A stretch of DNA of 64,000 nucleotides from Diploscapter coronatus (taxonomy: Eukaryota; Nematoda; Chromadorea; Rhabditida; Rhabditidae), in assembly GCA_964036155.1 (NCBI GenBank), contig OZ038423.1:63441249-63505248 (forward strand), in the 5' to 3' direction. Below the pieces are notes generated by a model. It was not told the DNA's origin and searched no databases. It saw only the letters and a program-made list of their open reading frames with translations. A program made the translations under genes and the position numbers. Of this stretch, positions 45,128-57,615 are shown one piece after another. The first letter of the stretch is position 1. Each line of letters opens with the position of its first letter.

Positions 45128-48100
45128 TTATGACTTTCCGTTATTTTGATGTACCGAATCAGTTCTCTGTCTGAGCAATTTGATGGCTTTCGTGACCTGT
45201 GCGCGGGTGATCGAATAGTCCCACAGAGAGCAAAACACCACGTGGCTTTCGTCGATTCGGTCCTTGTTTGTCAGTTGAGATTGGATGCGATTTTGGGCCT
45301 GAAATATTTTTAGAAACAAATGCATTAATTATATGCGCAGTTTCATCAACCAAAAATCGAGAAATCATACGATAAGAAGAACGTTGATAGATAAGTGTTC
45401 TTGATGCTTGTTCTATCGAAAATGAATTCTTTTAAACTGATCATGTCATAGTTTTGTTCGAAATGATAAGATATAAGAAAATGATTGCATTCACATAAAA
45501 TCAATCAATGTTAAGGCACTTTTTTATTTCATTTACGAACCTGTTCCTCATCTAGCCCATCCCGTTCCTTGATCCGCCTGAGCGTCTCCTCTGCAGGCAC
45601 AAACACCGTCCACAATTCGTTCATAAAGCCCTGCCATTTGGCCTCCACTATCGCTGCCGCTTCGATTGCTGCAATTTCTTAATCTTAACAATTTTCTCCT
45701 ATTGCGTGTTTCTTTATTCATAAAAACCTCTGCAAAATTAAGCATTCTGGATTGAATAATCACTTTGAAGCAATTTAAAACTATCTGCATTAAAAATTAT
45801 ACAAGTTCAGAATACATATCTTTTGAATTTCGGTAATCTTTTAGCACTAATATAAACAATTCTCACCGACATATTTCTTGTCAGTTTTTTCGATGATCGC
45901 TTTGACCTTTTCGAGCACAATCGGCCAAATCAACCACGAAAGTTCGTCTAACTTTGCCTAAAATATTAAGTTTGTGTAAAAAATAAGAAATTGCTAACTT
46001 TATCAGCGAAAACGATGCTGCCGAGTGCCTTCCTGTCGACGAGTCCATCAGTCACGACCCCAGGGAATTTCTCGCCGATTTTCTGTGTCAATTCGCTGCC
46101 TCTCTCGTAGCAGGTGTGCGCCACTTTATCACAATCGATTACCTAAAAATCAAAATATGATTTCTTTTAAAAATTCATTTCTTGGATCAGATACGTTGAA
46201 CCTTTGAAAATTTTAGTATCGATTTCGAACATCCTAGCTTTGAATTTACAAATTCTCAGAAAATCTTTTCCAAAATTCCACTAACCTCAAAATCGGCCTC
46301 CTCCATGAGGTATTTAGCGATATTGCTCTTTCCTGATGCGATTCCCCCAGTGAGTCCAATGATATATGGGAAATATGGTCTTTCCGGATGGGGAGTGGGC
46401 TGTTTGAGCAGGTTTCCCAGAGCCTCGCGCCTTCTGCTCGAGGAACTAATCTTGGTCTCTTTCAGAATCGAATCGTCCGCTTCCAACATGTCGATCACGT
46501 GCATTTCCAATATTGACATGCCACGTTCCTATAAAATCACTTTTTCATGAGAAGGTAGCAAAAATTCTACAGCCCTTTCTTCGACATATGATTTAGAAAC
46601 GATTTATCTACTGAGATTTTCAGGAATTCTTCTAATTCAGTTATCTTTCTATCAAAATCACTAACTTTTCTCTTCTGATTGGCTGCCTGACCACCCTTCT
46701 CGGTCTCTCTGCTCACAATGATGGCTTCCAGATCGGGACTTCGAATCGATGGTTCAAAGGGGTCTGTGATTAGCTCGGCGAAACATCTCTCAAATCGAAG
46801 AGTTTCAGAAATGACGAGTTTCACAAACTCACGATATTGTCAGAAACGTCAGCAACGAATTCTTCCACGCAGGCGGCGCGTTTTTCAACCGGTTCGATCA
46901 ACTCATAGAGCGGTTTTTCTAGAGAGAACATTTCCTACGAAATTTAAAAGGAAAATAATATAGGGTGAATAGAATATTAAATGTTGAAAGATCTCTGTAT
47001 AATTCGCTAGAAGACCGCCGCTACCATTTGTAAAGTTTGTCATACTTGTTTGTTTTCTTTACACTCCAACCTCGAAAATTGATAAATTTCACAAATTGGT
47101 TGTGATGATTTTTTCTGGTGAATTACACAAGAAGCCATTTTGAAAAATCGAGATTTAAATTAGTTAAAATTGGCTTTCAATAATGTTTAGAATTGAAAAC
47201 GAAATTCACTCACTGACAACCATCTGCTCGTCTGTCACTCTACAGATCACGCTTTCACTCGCCAGTAAGGCTGCTTTCGAGAGAAGAACCTTCAGAAAAT
47301 ATTACTTTGTATATCTATTTTGTTATTAATAAAAAAAATGCAAAATGAAACCTTATGTCCATTGTGGAGCCTGTCGAAAGTGCCCCCCAGTACGACCATC
47401 CTGTACTTGGGCTTGACGACTTCCACTTCCGAGGGTTGTTCATCTCCAATCAAAGTGAATGACTGGGGCAGTCTTTGGCCGAGCAGAACACGCACATCCA
47501 GTTGAGGGCACAATTGGGAGGACTGGAGGTAAATCGATGGAAGCAGAGTGTCCAATTCGGGAGATTCTACTCTAGAATTAAAAGGAAAAAAATGCTTCGA
47601 TTGACAAGAATAGTTTCTACTGGGAACGCACAGGTCTTGATGTAACTTGCCAAATAGGAGTTTTCGATGACGTTGATCACGATTCGGAAGTCAAAGAGTG
47701 TCTAATCGCACTCTAAGTCTTGTACTTTTCACTCGTATTCTGTATGGGAAATAGACTGTTGTTTTAATTGTGAAATTATGTATTCAAATTTGAAATACAA
47801 CGGAAGAAATTAGGCTAAACTCAAAATTCCAGGATTATGAGTGCGATTAGGCACTTCTTGATGTGATAAAAGTGATCACAAATACCCCTACGAGAGAAAC
47901 TATATCAATATCTATGAGTTGCTATATGGGAACTTTCCTTGTGAGAATTGCAGTTTATGAAATTTTTTTTTCTGATAGGGTCTTATCTATAGTACGTGAT
48001 TGAAATTTATGGAGCATGATTTAATCAAAGATTGTGTAATTCAAACATTTCAAGAATATTTCATAATTCTTCAAGGTAATTTTTGCCAATTATTTTTTGA

Positions 48101-48249
48101 ATTCATTTCGAGTAAAATACCCACCGTATGTAGAGTCGTGAATTGACAGCCTTTGCAGCATGAGTGAGGAGCTGCGTAATTCTTGTGAAGTTTCTCGCTG
48201 TCAGAACGAGCAGACCGACATCACACATTCCGAGAGGATCTGAGTCCAT
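45128..48249 (-). CDS. COASY: Bifunctional CoA synthase (phosphopantetheine adenylyltransferase / dephospho-CoA kinase)
   Basis: Catalyses the last two steps of coenzyme A synthesis. The N-terminal exon starts MDSDPLGMCDVGLLVLTARN. The adenylyltransferase domain has VVLGGTFDRLHNGHKV (HxGH nucleotidyltransferase motif), VLLSKAALLASESVICRVTD, PLYELIEPVEKRAACVEEF, and ITDPFEPSIRSPDLEAIIVS with ETEKGGQAANQKR. The kinase domain has the P-loop GLTGGIASGKSNIAKYL, DCDKVAHTCYERGSELTQ, LGSIVFADKAKLDEL, and the lid-like RIKERDGLDEEQAQNRIQSQ. It ends HQNNGKS-stop. Both catalytic signatures are intact and the order is that of animal COASY. The second exon appears to use a 3' splice site inside an inverted-repeat element at 47691. 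A possible trans-splice acceptor is not as close to the ATG as in neighbouring genes. Confidence 0.94.
47691..47862. mobile_element. 170-bp MITE-like element in COASY intron 1
   Basis: The arms are TCAAAGAGTGTCTAATCGCA followed by CTC on the left and, from the right, TCAAGAAGTGCCTAATCGCA followed by CTC. The inner sequence is AT-rich and non-coding. On the - strand the arm contains TGCGATTAG, whose AG (47702-47703) is the only in-frame acceptor found for COASY exon 2. Confidence 0.8.
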
Positions 48250-49833
48250 TTGGACATTCTGGATGGATCTGAATCTGAGTCCATTCGGAATTAGAAATAT
48301 AGAAGGAGAAAAATAGGAGAATGGGGATAAGACAAGAAAGATCGAGATCGAAACACAAGAACGATCAGACAGGGGAAAAGAGGAAAGGCACGAAAAATGT
48401 GGTCTTATCCAGGAAATTACATCAGAAAATATGATAGAAGTCGATAGAATGTAGAGATATTTCTTAGATTCAAACTAAACTTCAATTTTCGAATGAAATC
48501 AATATCGCCAACGAGAGCTGATAATAAAACGTCAACAGTTGGTGTATCTTCTTGCTTCTCTGTGATTCTATCTCTCTGTCATTAATTAGCTCTCATTCTT
48601 TTCATTCGAAGAGTTAACCTGGTTGAAGTCAGCTGTGTTTACGATTTTGTTATTTAAGAGTCATTCCACGAATAAACAGGGCTGGAATTCGCAATTTAAA
48701 TTACATCCCCTTGTAAAAGCATTTAAAAGGTTGTAAATGGGGAAAGGTGTAATTTTGATCCTGACAATTTTTATGGTCTATGATTAGCAATCACATAAAG
48801 ATCATCGCAAATTAATTTTCCCAACTACAACCAATAGTCAGAATTGATCAAAATATTCAACAGATCTTATCAAAGATGATAATTGTGAAAATATTGGCGA
48901 TCAAAATTTTCATTTGAGGGATATTTGACTTTGAAATTAGTTTATCTTTTAAAGCATAGTTTGTGATACTATCCGATCCAACAATTTAATAATGCACCGA
49001 TTTTTTAAAAGTTTGAATAAATTAAATTGTTTTTAGAATATAAGTTGACGAGTGCTATAACCGATTTTCTACATAGAATATCTCAGCTACATTAATTTAA
49101 TTTTGACTGCATGGCTTTCTTGGTGATTTTGATTTCTCTTTTATCGTTTGAAAATTGAATGGATTTCACTTTCTAGTCAATCGATAGAAAACATTCAAAA
49201 ATTCCAGGAGAGAGAACTTTCGATCAAACAGTCGTTCGTGCGTCAATCACTGCATAATTTGCATAATCTTCTCTCCAATGCTAAAAACTCCCTTCAAACT
49301 TTGCCCCTGGTACAGAGAGACACCGACATTTTATTTTGAGCAGGTGCAACTTTAACCTGTAATTTGACACTGAGATCAATATAAGCTAAAGAAGCTGCTA
49401 CTCAGGAAACTGTAACTAAGAATTAGAAGTATTTACAAAAGTAGAAAAGTTTTCAAACATATCATGCAATTGCAATAATTATCTATCATTTTTAGCTTGA
49501 AGTTTCATAACCCTAACTAGTTGGTAAAATTCATTACAATTATGAATATTAAAATAAATAATTATGAATGAGCATATAGCTAGAGAGGCCAAGTGGTTTC
49601 TCAAAATAGGTTGAATTGGATAAATTTGATATCAGCTATCTTCGAACAGAATGAATAAAGCAATGTTTTTTTTATTGAACATTCGACAAATTAGAACAAT
49701 TTTCAGAATGCATTTGAGTTGATAAAGTAAAATGAATTAATCAATTAAGGTAAAAAAAAACTAAACAGTCGTGAGCTGTATAAGCTTTGTCTATACATAT
49801 AGAACGTCTTTCTACATTTTACCATAATTTCAG
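48250..49833. other. Gene-free stretch between COASY and the serpentine-like gene
   Basis: 48290-48410 is purine-rich on the + strand (pyrimidine-rich in the COASY sense). The rest is AT-rich. A 63-codon + strand open frame at 49148-49339 has no family resemblance. Confidence 0.45.
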
Positions 49834-52691
49834 ATTAGTCTGTTGGTCCGTGATGATAAAACAGTAGTCGAGTGCAGTTGCTCCGAACGATGAGGTGTAA
49901 CTTTAATAACTTTGACTGATTCTTTTTTAGTCGATGATGTAGTAGTATTGCTTTTCTAAAATTGTCCCTTTTTCTTTTACATGCATATGCACATAAGCTA
50001 CCTTGATCAATCCTCTCACTAAGAAAAATAGGGTAATTATTTGAAGGCATGATCCATATTGGGAAAGAATGTTAATAATTCTCTGAAAGTGTTTTTAAAA
50101 TGCTTTCTTGGTAGAAAATTTAACTTGTTCTAATGTGGATCCATTTCTTATGTTAGAAAAGTATACTGCTCAAGGTTTATTCAGAAAACAATTCCTAATT
50201 TATAATTGCTCTTTCTAAGCACATAACGCGAAAGGGGTATTTTGGTTCCTCAAAGCACGATTAGCCGAGTTCTATTCTCAAAATTCAAAGTAACATTCAT
50301 ATGCCTCCTATCTGACACAAAAATGATTATCGTTTATGTAAATAATGGTAAGGTTGAAGGATTCACTATTTCGAACGTTCCTTTAGGATTTCTCAGCGCA
50401 TATTTTCAGAATATATGTTGGTAAAACAGGTCTTTCCATTTCTTTTGTTAGTTAATATGAGAATTAGTTATTAATAATACTTACGTATATATAAACATTC
50501 ATCATTTTGTGTAACCATCCATCGCCAAAACATATATCTAAAATATTCTAGTAAGTTCTCTCAAACTTCTAACTTTGAAACTATGAAACTAGTTAATTTC
50601 TGCTATGACTTATACAAGGGGACAAAATAGCTTAGGAGTTATAAATTTCATTTAAATTGTTTTTGAATAAGTCATTTCGTAATCGCTGTAACGAATCTCG
50701 GCATTTTAAACCAGAGATTGGTTATAAGTACAAACGAATGTGTGATTTGATGTATTAACCAAGTTTGAGAAATCAATTATTTACACAGATTCGTCCTCTT
50801 GACAGACTCGTTCCATATGGAAAATTATTACAACGAAAATATAATTAATTTTGCACAGGATGTTTAAGATTATCGAAGTTAAAAGATTAAGAGAACATCC
50901 TACCTACAGCTTTCTCCAAATCAATGCAAAACTGATATAGTTTAAAAATAGTTAAATCATTTATTACCACTTCGCATAAAATCTAAATATTATACATATT
51001 CATTTTCAGTATATGTATGGTGCAACATTGACCGAGCTAACTTACATGCACCGTTAGGTATCGATTTAAGCGTCGTTCAAAATTTTTTGCATTTTGGCTC
51101 AGATTGCCATACGACTTAAAACACCGCTTTAGATAGATAAACGCGGCAATGCTAATTATCGTCTGAGCATAACTTGCTATGATCGGAACTATCTTAGAGT
51201 AAACATCCTAAAAATTATCTACATAATTAGCATTAATAATTTTATTTTGATAATATTCGTTTAACTTACAACCCATTGACCAAGAGCCATTACATATCGT
51301 ATATTAGCAATATTAACAATATCAACAATTTGATAATTATTCAACCAGACAATTGCAGCATAAATTGGTCGGGTGATAAAGCCAAAAATAATATGAAATC
51401 CGACCAATATCCAAAATATAATAGCAAATAGCTTAGTTATTCTTTCGTCACGGTGACTAAATTGAATAATTTTGTATCAAAACCGACATATACACGTGGA
51501 AAAATCTCTAACAGTGAAAACATCCTAGCTCGATATATCGTAACTTCAGTCGAAACGAATCTTATGGCCATCATTAAACATGTATCTTTAAGAATAGTAA
51601 GTAACAGAAAGAATTCGGGCGGCATCTACAATTCTATTTGTCAGCCGTCAATGCCAAATTAATTTTACATTAAATGGTATTTTAGTTCTTTGGAAAAGTT
51701 GCGACAGAAAAGTAGAGACATTATGGCGAAATAATGTATGGAAAATTACAATAATATTATCCATACTTTCTCAAAATGTTGACACTTTTTCTGTAGCAAC
51801 GTAGAGGATATTTTAAGTGATCCGCTTAAACTGTAGATAAATATTGATTGATAAACGTGGGTAAAACTTTAAATTATGTTACCTCGTATGCGTAATCATG
51901 CTGGCAGCAAAATGGAAAAATTTGATAATAGATAGCAAACGAAAACTAAAGTATTATCCTGCTTTAATGCGTATATTGAAAATTATATCATAAAATAATA
52001 ATAATATAAAACTTACATATATCGATGAACAGATAAAATAGAGTATATTTAGAATGAGTAAGATGACTATTAATTTTTCGAATTGTGAAAACTTTCCATG
52101 TTTTCGAAATAACCGATATACCATAAATATGCCAATAAAAATCGGAATTAATAAAATGATATATAAAATGGCCAAGACTTGAAACCCTATAGATAAATTA
52201 TTTTTTGAAGATAACATCGATATAAAACTAGTTAACTAACCTATATCAAATTCACCTTGATGAAATATGGTAGTTTTCCACGCAACGAGAAGTTTGTAAA
52301 GTAATGTATTTGATGTTAACAATCCTAAAATAGTAAATCGTTACCGAGGTTTATTAAAAAAGCAATACAGAATAGTATGCAAGAATAAGTAAACTGAAAA
52401 TTAATTCACCTTCGCAAAAGTCATAATCCTTTGCATAAGACGTAGTTCTATTGCACCAAGACATTCGATTCTGCGAAGTATTTCTCTAATGATAATAATA
52501 AATTCGTAGAATAACAATTTGAGAAAAATGATCTCAATACAGTACGATTTAGAAAGGGTAGCGCTTTCGAAACAAAAATGACAAAACTTGAAATGGATCG
52601 AGTAGCAATGCAAGACGTTGCTTAGGCAATTAAATTCGTACTTATAAGACTCGTCTAACTTATAATTTAGTGTAATTTCAGCTTCAGCACT
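49834..52691 (-). CDS. Serpentine-receptor-like multi-pass membrane protein (possibly decayed)
   Basis: A chain of - strand exons encodes several hydrophobic segments. In order they are SYCIEIIFLKLLFYEFIIII, FQVLAILYIILLIPIFIGIF with MVYRLFRKHGKF, LIVILLILNILYFICSSIYV, LTILKDTCLMMAIRFVSTEV, ITKLFAIIFWILVGFHIIFG, VPIIASYAQTIISIAAFIYL with KRCFKSYGN, and IITLFFLVRGLIK. A Ser/Thr/Lys-rich tail, STKKESVKVIKVTP, ends NRLI-stop. Seven or so segments plus such a tail fit a nematode chemoreceptor-type 7TM protein, but no family signature is certain. The join near 51440-51500 does not keep frame with any GT-AG pair I could find, so it may be a pseudogene. The N-terminal exon (52401-52691) lacks a clear ATG. 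The region is more AT-rich than its neighbours. Confidence 0.5.
51698..51800. mobile_element. 103-bp MITE-like inverted repeat in serpentine-like intron
   Basis: The arms are GTTGCGACAGAAAAGTAGAG on the left and, from the right, GTTGCTACAGAAAAAGTGTC. An inner hairpin (GTATGGA...TCCATAC) is nested. Located in an intron of the multi-pass gene. Confidence 0.72.
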
Positions 52692-53636
52692 CTAATTATG
52701 TCCCGCCCTATGTCTCACGAAGCTTTATTAATTTTTTTTATATAAAAGTTGTAGATGACACGAGATTAGAAGATAGACTTTTCAGATAATTAAAAATTGC
52801 ACCTGCGTTAAGATTAAAGTCCGCAAGCCACGTCCCTTTCGTGAAGCAAAAAAACGTGTCCTATTCTTTGTTCTTCGCTAATTAGCAATTATTTTATATT
52901 TTTTCCTTTCAATAATGTGTAAATGATCAATAGGCAAATTGTGGTTCCCCAGCCATGCCCAGAAACTAGCATTAAAAGCAATGGGAACCGATTGAAAATC
53001 GACATTACCCTATATTGAGAACAGAAGGCCTTCCACCCGAAAGCAGCATGATGGGTAAGATAAATTACCATCTTCTGACCATTTTGGTAAAAACTTGAGA
53101 AAAAAAGAAACTCAGGTGAAGAAGATAAACGAAAATGCGGCGTCGATGCATTTTGCAAAATGATTGTTTTTTTTTCAAATGAATTCATTTTCCGATTTCC
53201 TTTCTTCGGAAATAAATGTAGAACATTTCAAAAAGATAAAATTCATAAGGCCGTGTCGATAAAGACTGAATTGAATTCATCATTTCATGTCATAGTTGGG
53301 TAAAGCCAACCCTGAACTATCTAATCTAATTTTTAGATTATTTTTCTTGTTCATTATCTTACAAGTTTAGGAACCTTTTTTACTCATAACTTTTTGCCCG
53401 TGTACTTTTAAAAGTCTCCCCCTTCTGTTTGCCATCGAGAATTGTGCGCCGCGGCATTGCACTCTCTCTGCACAGTCGCTGCAGCGAGAATCTTCTCGAA
53501 ATCTGCCTCATTTTCCATTTTTCCTGGTCCGTTTCTGTTCGAATCCCCATTTTCCTTTTCAGTTTCCCGGTTTCTGCCGCTCCGCAGCTTCTGTCACATT
53601 TCCTGTGCCAATCAGGCCACTTGCAGCTCATTCGAA
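52692..53636. other. Divergent intergenic region (serpentine-like gene / AHSA1)
   Basis: No exon recognised. A 99-codon - strand open frame at 52889-53188 has no recognisable features beyond a weak hydrophobic end. An acceptor-like ACTTGCAG precedes the AHSA1 ATG by 10 nt. Confidence 0.45.
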
Positions 53637-56138
53637 ATGGCTAAATGGGGAGAAGGAGACCCGAGGTAGAAATTTATCAAATTCATTAGAAATTGAAATC
53701 TTTTCTTGTCTTGAACTCTTCAAAATGACACTCGGTTACTTCTGATAGGAAAAAATTTCCTTACAATTCTGAATGATCAGAGTTAGATCTTCCAAATAGG
53801 TTGAAGCTTGTAGGTCTCGCCAGTACTTTGTAAAATTTCCACCCAAGAAATCTTGCATCTTTCACAGAAAATAACTTATTTTAAATAAAATGAAAAATGG
53901 ACGCAAATAAAAGAATCTTTGAATTCCAGATGGATTGTGGAGGAGAGAGCCGACGCTACGAATGTCAATAATTGGCACTGGTGAGTTCGTTTATAATCTG
54001 CAATTTCGTTAGAATCCTAGAATCTTCGTTTTTAAATCCAAAGTTCATTCTTTCCCAAAAGTTCAATTTCTAGACATTATCATTAGTTCGAAGAAAAATC
54101 TTCGATTATAGATGTGTTCTTCAGGTCGGAAAAGAATGCGACTCCCTGGTCGAGGGATCGGCTGAAGTCGCTGCTGGAGGGCATGAAAATCGAGGTTCGC
54201 ATTCATTCTTTAATTTTTCCAGCTAAGTTAATTCTACCGAACCGTGACTTTTTTAAAGTCTCTCAAAGCCCTTATGAGAACTATAACTTTTATCGCACAA
54301 GCCACTTGTCTGTCCTCGAGAATAAGCTATTTTCAGGATGGCCCGGTTCAGGTGGACGTGAACGAGCTGAAGAAGTGCGATGGCGAGGCGACAGCCAACA
54401 ATCGCAAGGCCAAACTCATCTTCCTCTATGAATGGGAGATCAAACTCGGGTTCATTGGTGAGTTTCGGAATCCGTTTGAAATTTACTTCTTTGATACTCT
54501 TTTCAGCTCACGTCTCCGGGTCGGACGTGGAGTACAAAGGAACTATCGAGATCCCGAATCTGTCGGATGAAAACGATGCCTCCGAAGTCGATGTAAGTTT
54601 TCTTCTAGCCCATTTCGTCTTTGCTAAACTATTCTATACAAATACGTTCTGTTTTAGATCAACGTGTCTGTGGACGTGAAGGGCCCTCATCAGGACTCGG
54701 TTCGCAGTCTCGTCAACAAGAAAGGCCTCAAACAGATTCAGGTATTTATTTTTTCCGTGAATCTGTCAAAGCCTCTCATTTCAGGATGCTCTTGCGGTTT
54801 ACATTCGTGAATTGAAGGAGGAATTCTCCAAGGGTCTCATCCTGCCAACCGACAAAGTCAAACCTCAGGTAGATTTATAAACTATGCAATTTTTGGTAGC
54901 ATAAACATCGTATTCTGTCACTTTTTATTAACTAAAATGATTTTCTATCGAAAAGCAAGGATTTTTTTTGAGGACTGACCTTCAATCAATTTCTCAACAA
55001 ATTAATTCTTATTATTCTCAGGTTGTGACAAAGAGCAAGACGAATGCGATCGACAAAAAGAGCTTCCAGAACATGGTCATCACAGATGGCGGCGATAAGG
55101 CCAGCAAGGACGGTAAGAGCACGATGTATTACTGCTGAGTTTGAATAATGGATTAAATTGAAATTAGTTGAAAGACTACGTCTTATACATTTTTTGAAAA
55201 AAAAAATAATATATATATATCTGTGGTATTTCTTTCAAGAAGAATTCATTGTTGAGGTTTCCTGCAAATTGTCTAAACTGCTTAACTTTCAGAGAAGTTC
55301 ACTGTCACGTCGGTTTCCGTGTCGGAATCGTTCAAAGTGCCTCCCGAGAAGCTGTTCGAGTGTCTCAGTGTTCCACAGGTTATAGTTTGTGTTTTACCCA
55401 TGTATTTTCCTTTCTCTTCCATGTTACTGATGTAGTCAATGCTTAAACTCGTATTGCTTTACCGATGATCGTCAATATTGCTATGATTAAATTGGGAAAC
55501 TCGTTGTACACAATAATCCTTTCTTGCACAACGGCATTACACTCATTATAAATTGACTTTTAGTATTTTCCTTATGCTTTTTACCTAAATATAAACGCTT
55601 CAGTTGGTGTCGGTCTGGGCAAATGGGCAAGTGACCTGGGATTTCAAGGAGGGCGGCCAGTTTGCTCTCTTCGGTGGAAATGTCACGGGGACTTTCACCA
55701 AAATTGTGAGTCTTGTTGAATTTAGTCTATTTTTTAATTCAAAATTACAGGATCCGAACAAGGAGATCGTGCAGAAGTGGAGGCTCAAGAACTATCCCTC
55801 CGACCACTTTGCCAACATCAAATTCATTCTCAAGGATCTCGTGAGTATTTCGTTAATTCTACTATATTATTTTATGCTTCTTTCTTTTTCACAGATCTAT
55901 TATAGTTAAGTCAGAATAATTATTTACGAGAAAGAAGGCTGCTACTGACTTCTCTTAATAATGTTCAAATATTATTCTAGACGAGCAAAATGACTATTTT
56001 CAGGGCGACAGCACTGCAATCGATGTGGAGGCAGAGGGCGTGCCCTCGCACATGGCAGATGAGACGAAGAACGGCCTGCAGCGGTACTACCTTTCGTCCA
56101 TCAGCAAAACGTTCGGATTCGGGTCCAGGATCTGCTAG
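53637..56138 (+). CDS. AHSA1: Activator of Hsp90 ATPase (Aha1)
   Basis: Co-chaperone that binds the middle domain of Hsp90 and stimulates its ATPase. Exons in order give MAKWGEGDPRWIVEERADAT, NVNNWHW, ATPWSRDRLKSLLEGMKI, VNELKKCDGEATANNRKAKL with IFLYEWEIKLGF, VEYKGTIEIPNLSDENDASE, DVKGPHQDSVRSLV and YIRELKEEFSKGLILP. These make up the N-terminal Aha1 domain, including the WNVNNWHW-type start. A linker (VVTKSKTNAIDKKSF) leads to the C-terminal START/AHSA1 domain: VSVSESFKVPPEKLFECL, ANGQVTWDFKEGGQFALFGG, NVTGTFTKI, IVQKWRLKNYPSDHFANIKF and LQRYYLSSISKTFGFGSRIC-stop. Full length for the family (about 330-340 residues). At least eleven short introns. Confidence 0.95.
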
Positions 56139-57114
56139 TCCATTCTTTCTTACTCAGACCAGGTATGCAGGTTTCTGGAACATAATAACTCTACTTCGAT
56201 ATTTCATTCGCATTAATTGAGTCGATTTCTCTGAAATTCGCCTTTTTGGAAAACATTGATTGAATACTAGAATATAGTAGAATTTTAGAAAGAAAAAAGA
56301 TGGCGATTTCTTCATAGAAATAAAACTTGAAGAATCGTCTTTTTATTTTCAAAATCAGCAAGATATTGATACTTTCAGTGACTGCAATTAATCTCATCTC
56401 CTCAGTGCTCTGTCAGTGAAATTCTTTCCAATTCCTTCAATTCCTTCAATTCTTCAAAATTCAATTCAGCTATAAAAGGGTAATCTCAATTTCATGTCTC
56501 AAGTTTCGAATCGTTTTATCGAATGATTGTTTTATGCCCAAATTGAATTCGTTATTACTTTTCAACTTGTCATTTCATATCCATTTTGATTTCATGGCAC
56601 GAACAATCATTCTTTTCTTTCTTTAAATTTCATCCAACCGGTTCATTAGATCCATTTTTCAATTCAATTCCAGTTACCACGTCTTAGGCTTATTTCATTC
56701 TCCATTTTTGTCTCATTTTATCATTTTCTTCTGATCTATTGTAAGAAGAATCGACCTTTTTCCTGAAAATAGGTGATTTTTACAATACTCTTTTTATTAT
56801 ATCTTAGTAAATGAAACTCATGTCGATCTTCTTGGCTCTAAATTAATGATTGTTGGCAAATGAGTTTCCACCTCTATTTCCGAATTTGTTTTATCCTCTC
56901 CTCTTTCAATTGATCCTCCTTTTTCTCCATTCTTTATTTAAACCTTCGATTGTTTTATCAATTACCAATTGATTTTCTTCATGTGATTGTGAAAATTTTA
57001 TTGCGAATAAATTTGATCTACAAAACTTATGGGGATTATTTAATTCGGACGTCCGAAAATTTTATAGAAATTGACAGCTTATGATTCCAGATTCAATTAT
57101 TTTGATGGTCTTCT
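56139..57114. other. 3' flank of AHSA1 and convergent spacer
   Basis: T-rich non-coding sequence. Contains a tandem TTCCTTCAA-type microrepeat near 56430-56455 and AATAAA at 57005. No exon recognised. Confidence 0.45.
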
Positions 57115-57615
57115 TCAGTGATATCCATGCATGCAGCTGACAAACTTCACAGTTTCTTTGTCATTCAATCTCCACACATTCGGGGTTCCCTTCCTGCAGA
57201 CTAACAGCTCATTTATGCTCCCTTGGCGAATGTGACAGCCTCGATCCTAAAAGAGCATTAAATAGACAATAAATAGAATTTGTGATTTAGCCAAATCAAA
57301 GAAACTCACAGTCACGATGATCAGACTTTTAAAACTCGGACAATTGTATGGGTTAACATATTTCCCGCATCGATAGCTGTCGTTGATCTTAGAATTGGCA
57401 GGCCATTTCAGTCCGTTTATAGGGTAGAAGTAAGTCGACCAAATGCCACAATTATTCCACATTTGCGCCTGAGTCATGTTTAGTCTAGGTGGCTTGTTGC
57501 AGAATTGCTTGCAGACATCTGAATATCATAGATAATTTGATAAAGCTATAAATTTACCAATGGCGAAAACGTAAGGAGATAGAATAGCCAGTGCAATGAT
57601 AAGCTTGATCCTCAT
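57115..57615 (-). CDS. Small secreted cysteine-rich protein
   Basis: Three exons encode MRIKLIIALAILSPYVFAI (signal peptide), then DVCKQFCNKPPRLNMTQAQM with WNNCGIWSTYFYPINGLKWP and YRCGKYVNPYNCPSF, then RGCHIRQGSINELLVCRKGT and a terminal FVSCMHGYH-stop. The mature chain of roughly 120 residues has eight or nine cysteines, enough for about four disulfides. An acceptor-like CATTTAG lies 3 nt before the ATG. I do not recognise the family. Function unknown; extracellular location is inferred only from the signal peptide and cysteine content. It lies downstream of PSMA6 on the same strand, 593 bp away. Confidence 0.78.

Noticed and set aside
48680..48770. Possible hairpin element (ATTACA...CCCC pairing with GGGG...TGTAAT)
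   Set aside because: Pairing is short and interrupted; not convincing enough to list as an element.
49148..49339. 63-codon + strand frame with a Gln/Ser/Leu-rich, coiled-coil-like translation
   Set aside because: Isolated, no adjoining exons or family resemblance.
52889..53188. 99-codon - strand open frame upstream of AHSA1
   Set aside because: No conserved motif, no convincing splice context, and its composition fits chance openness in AT-rich DNA.
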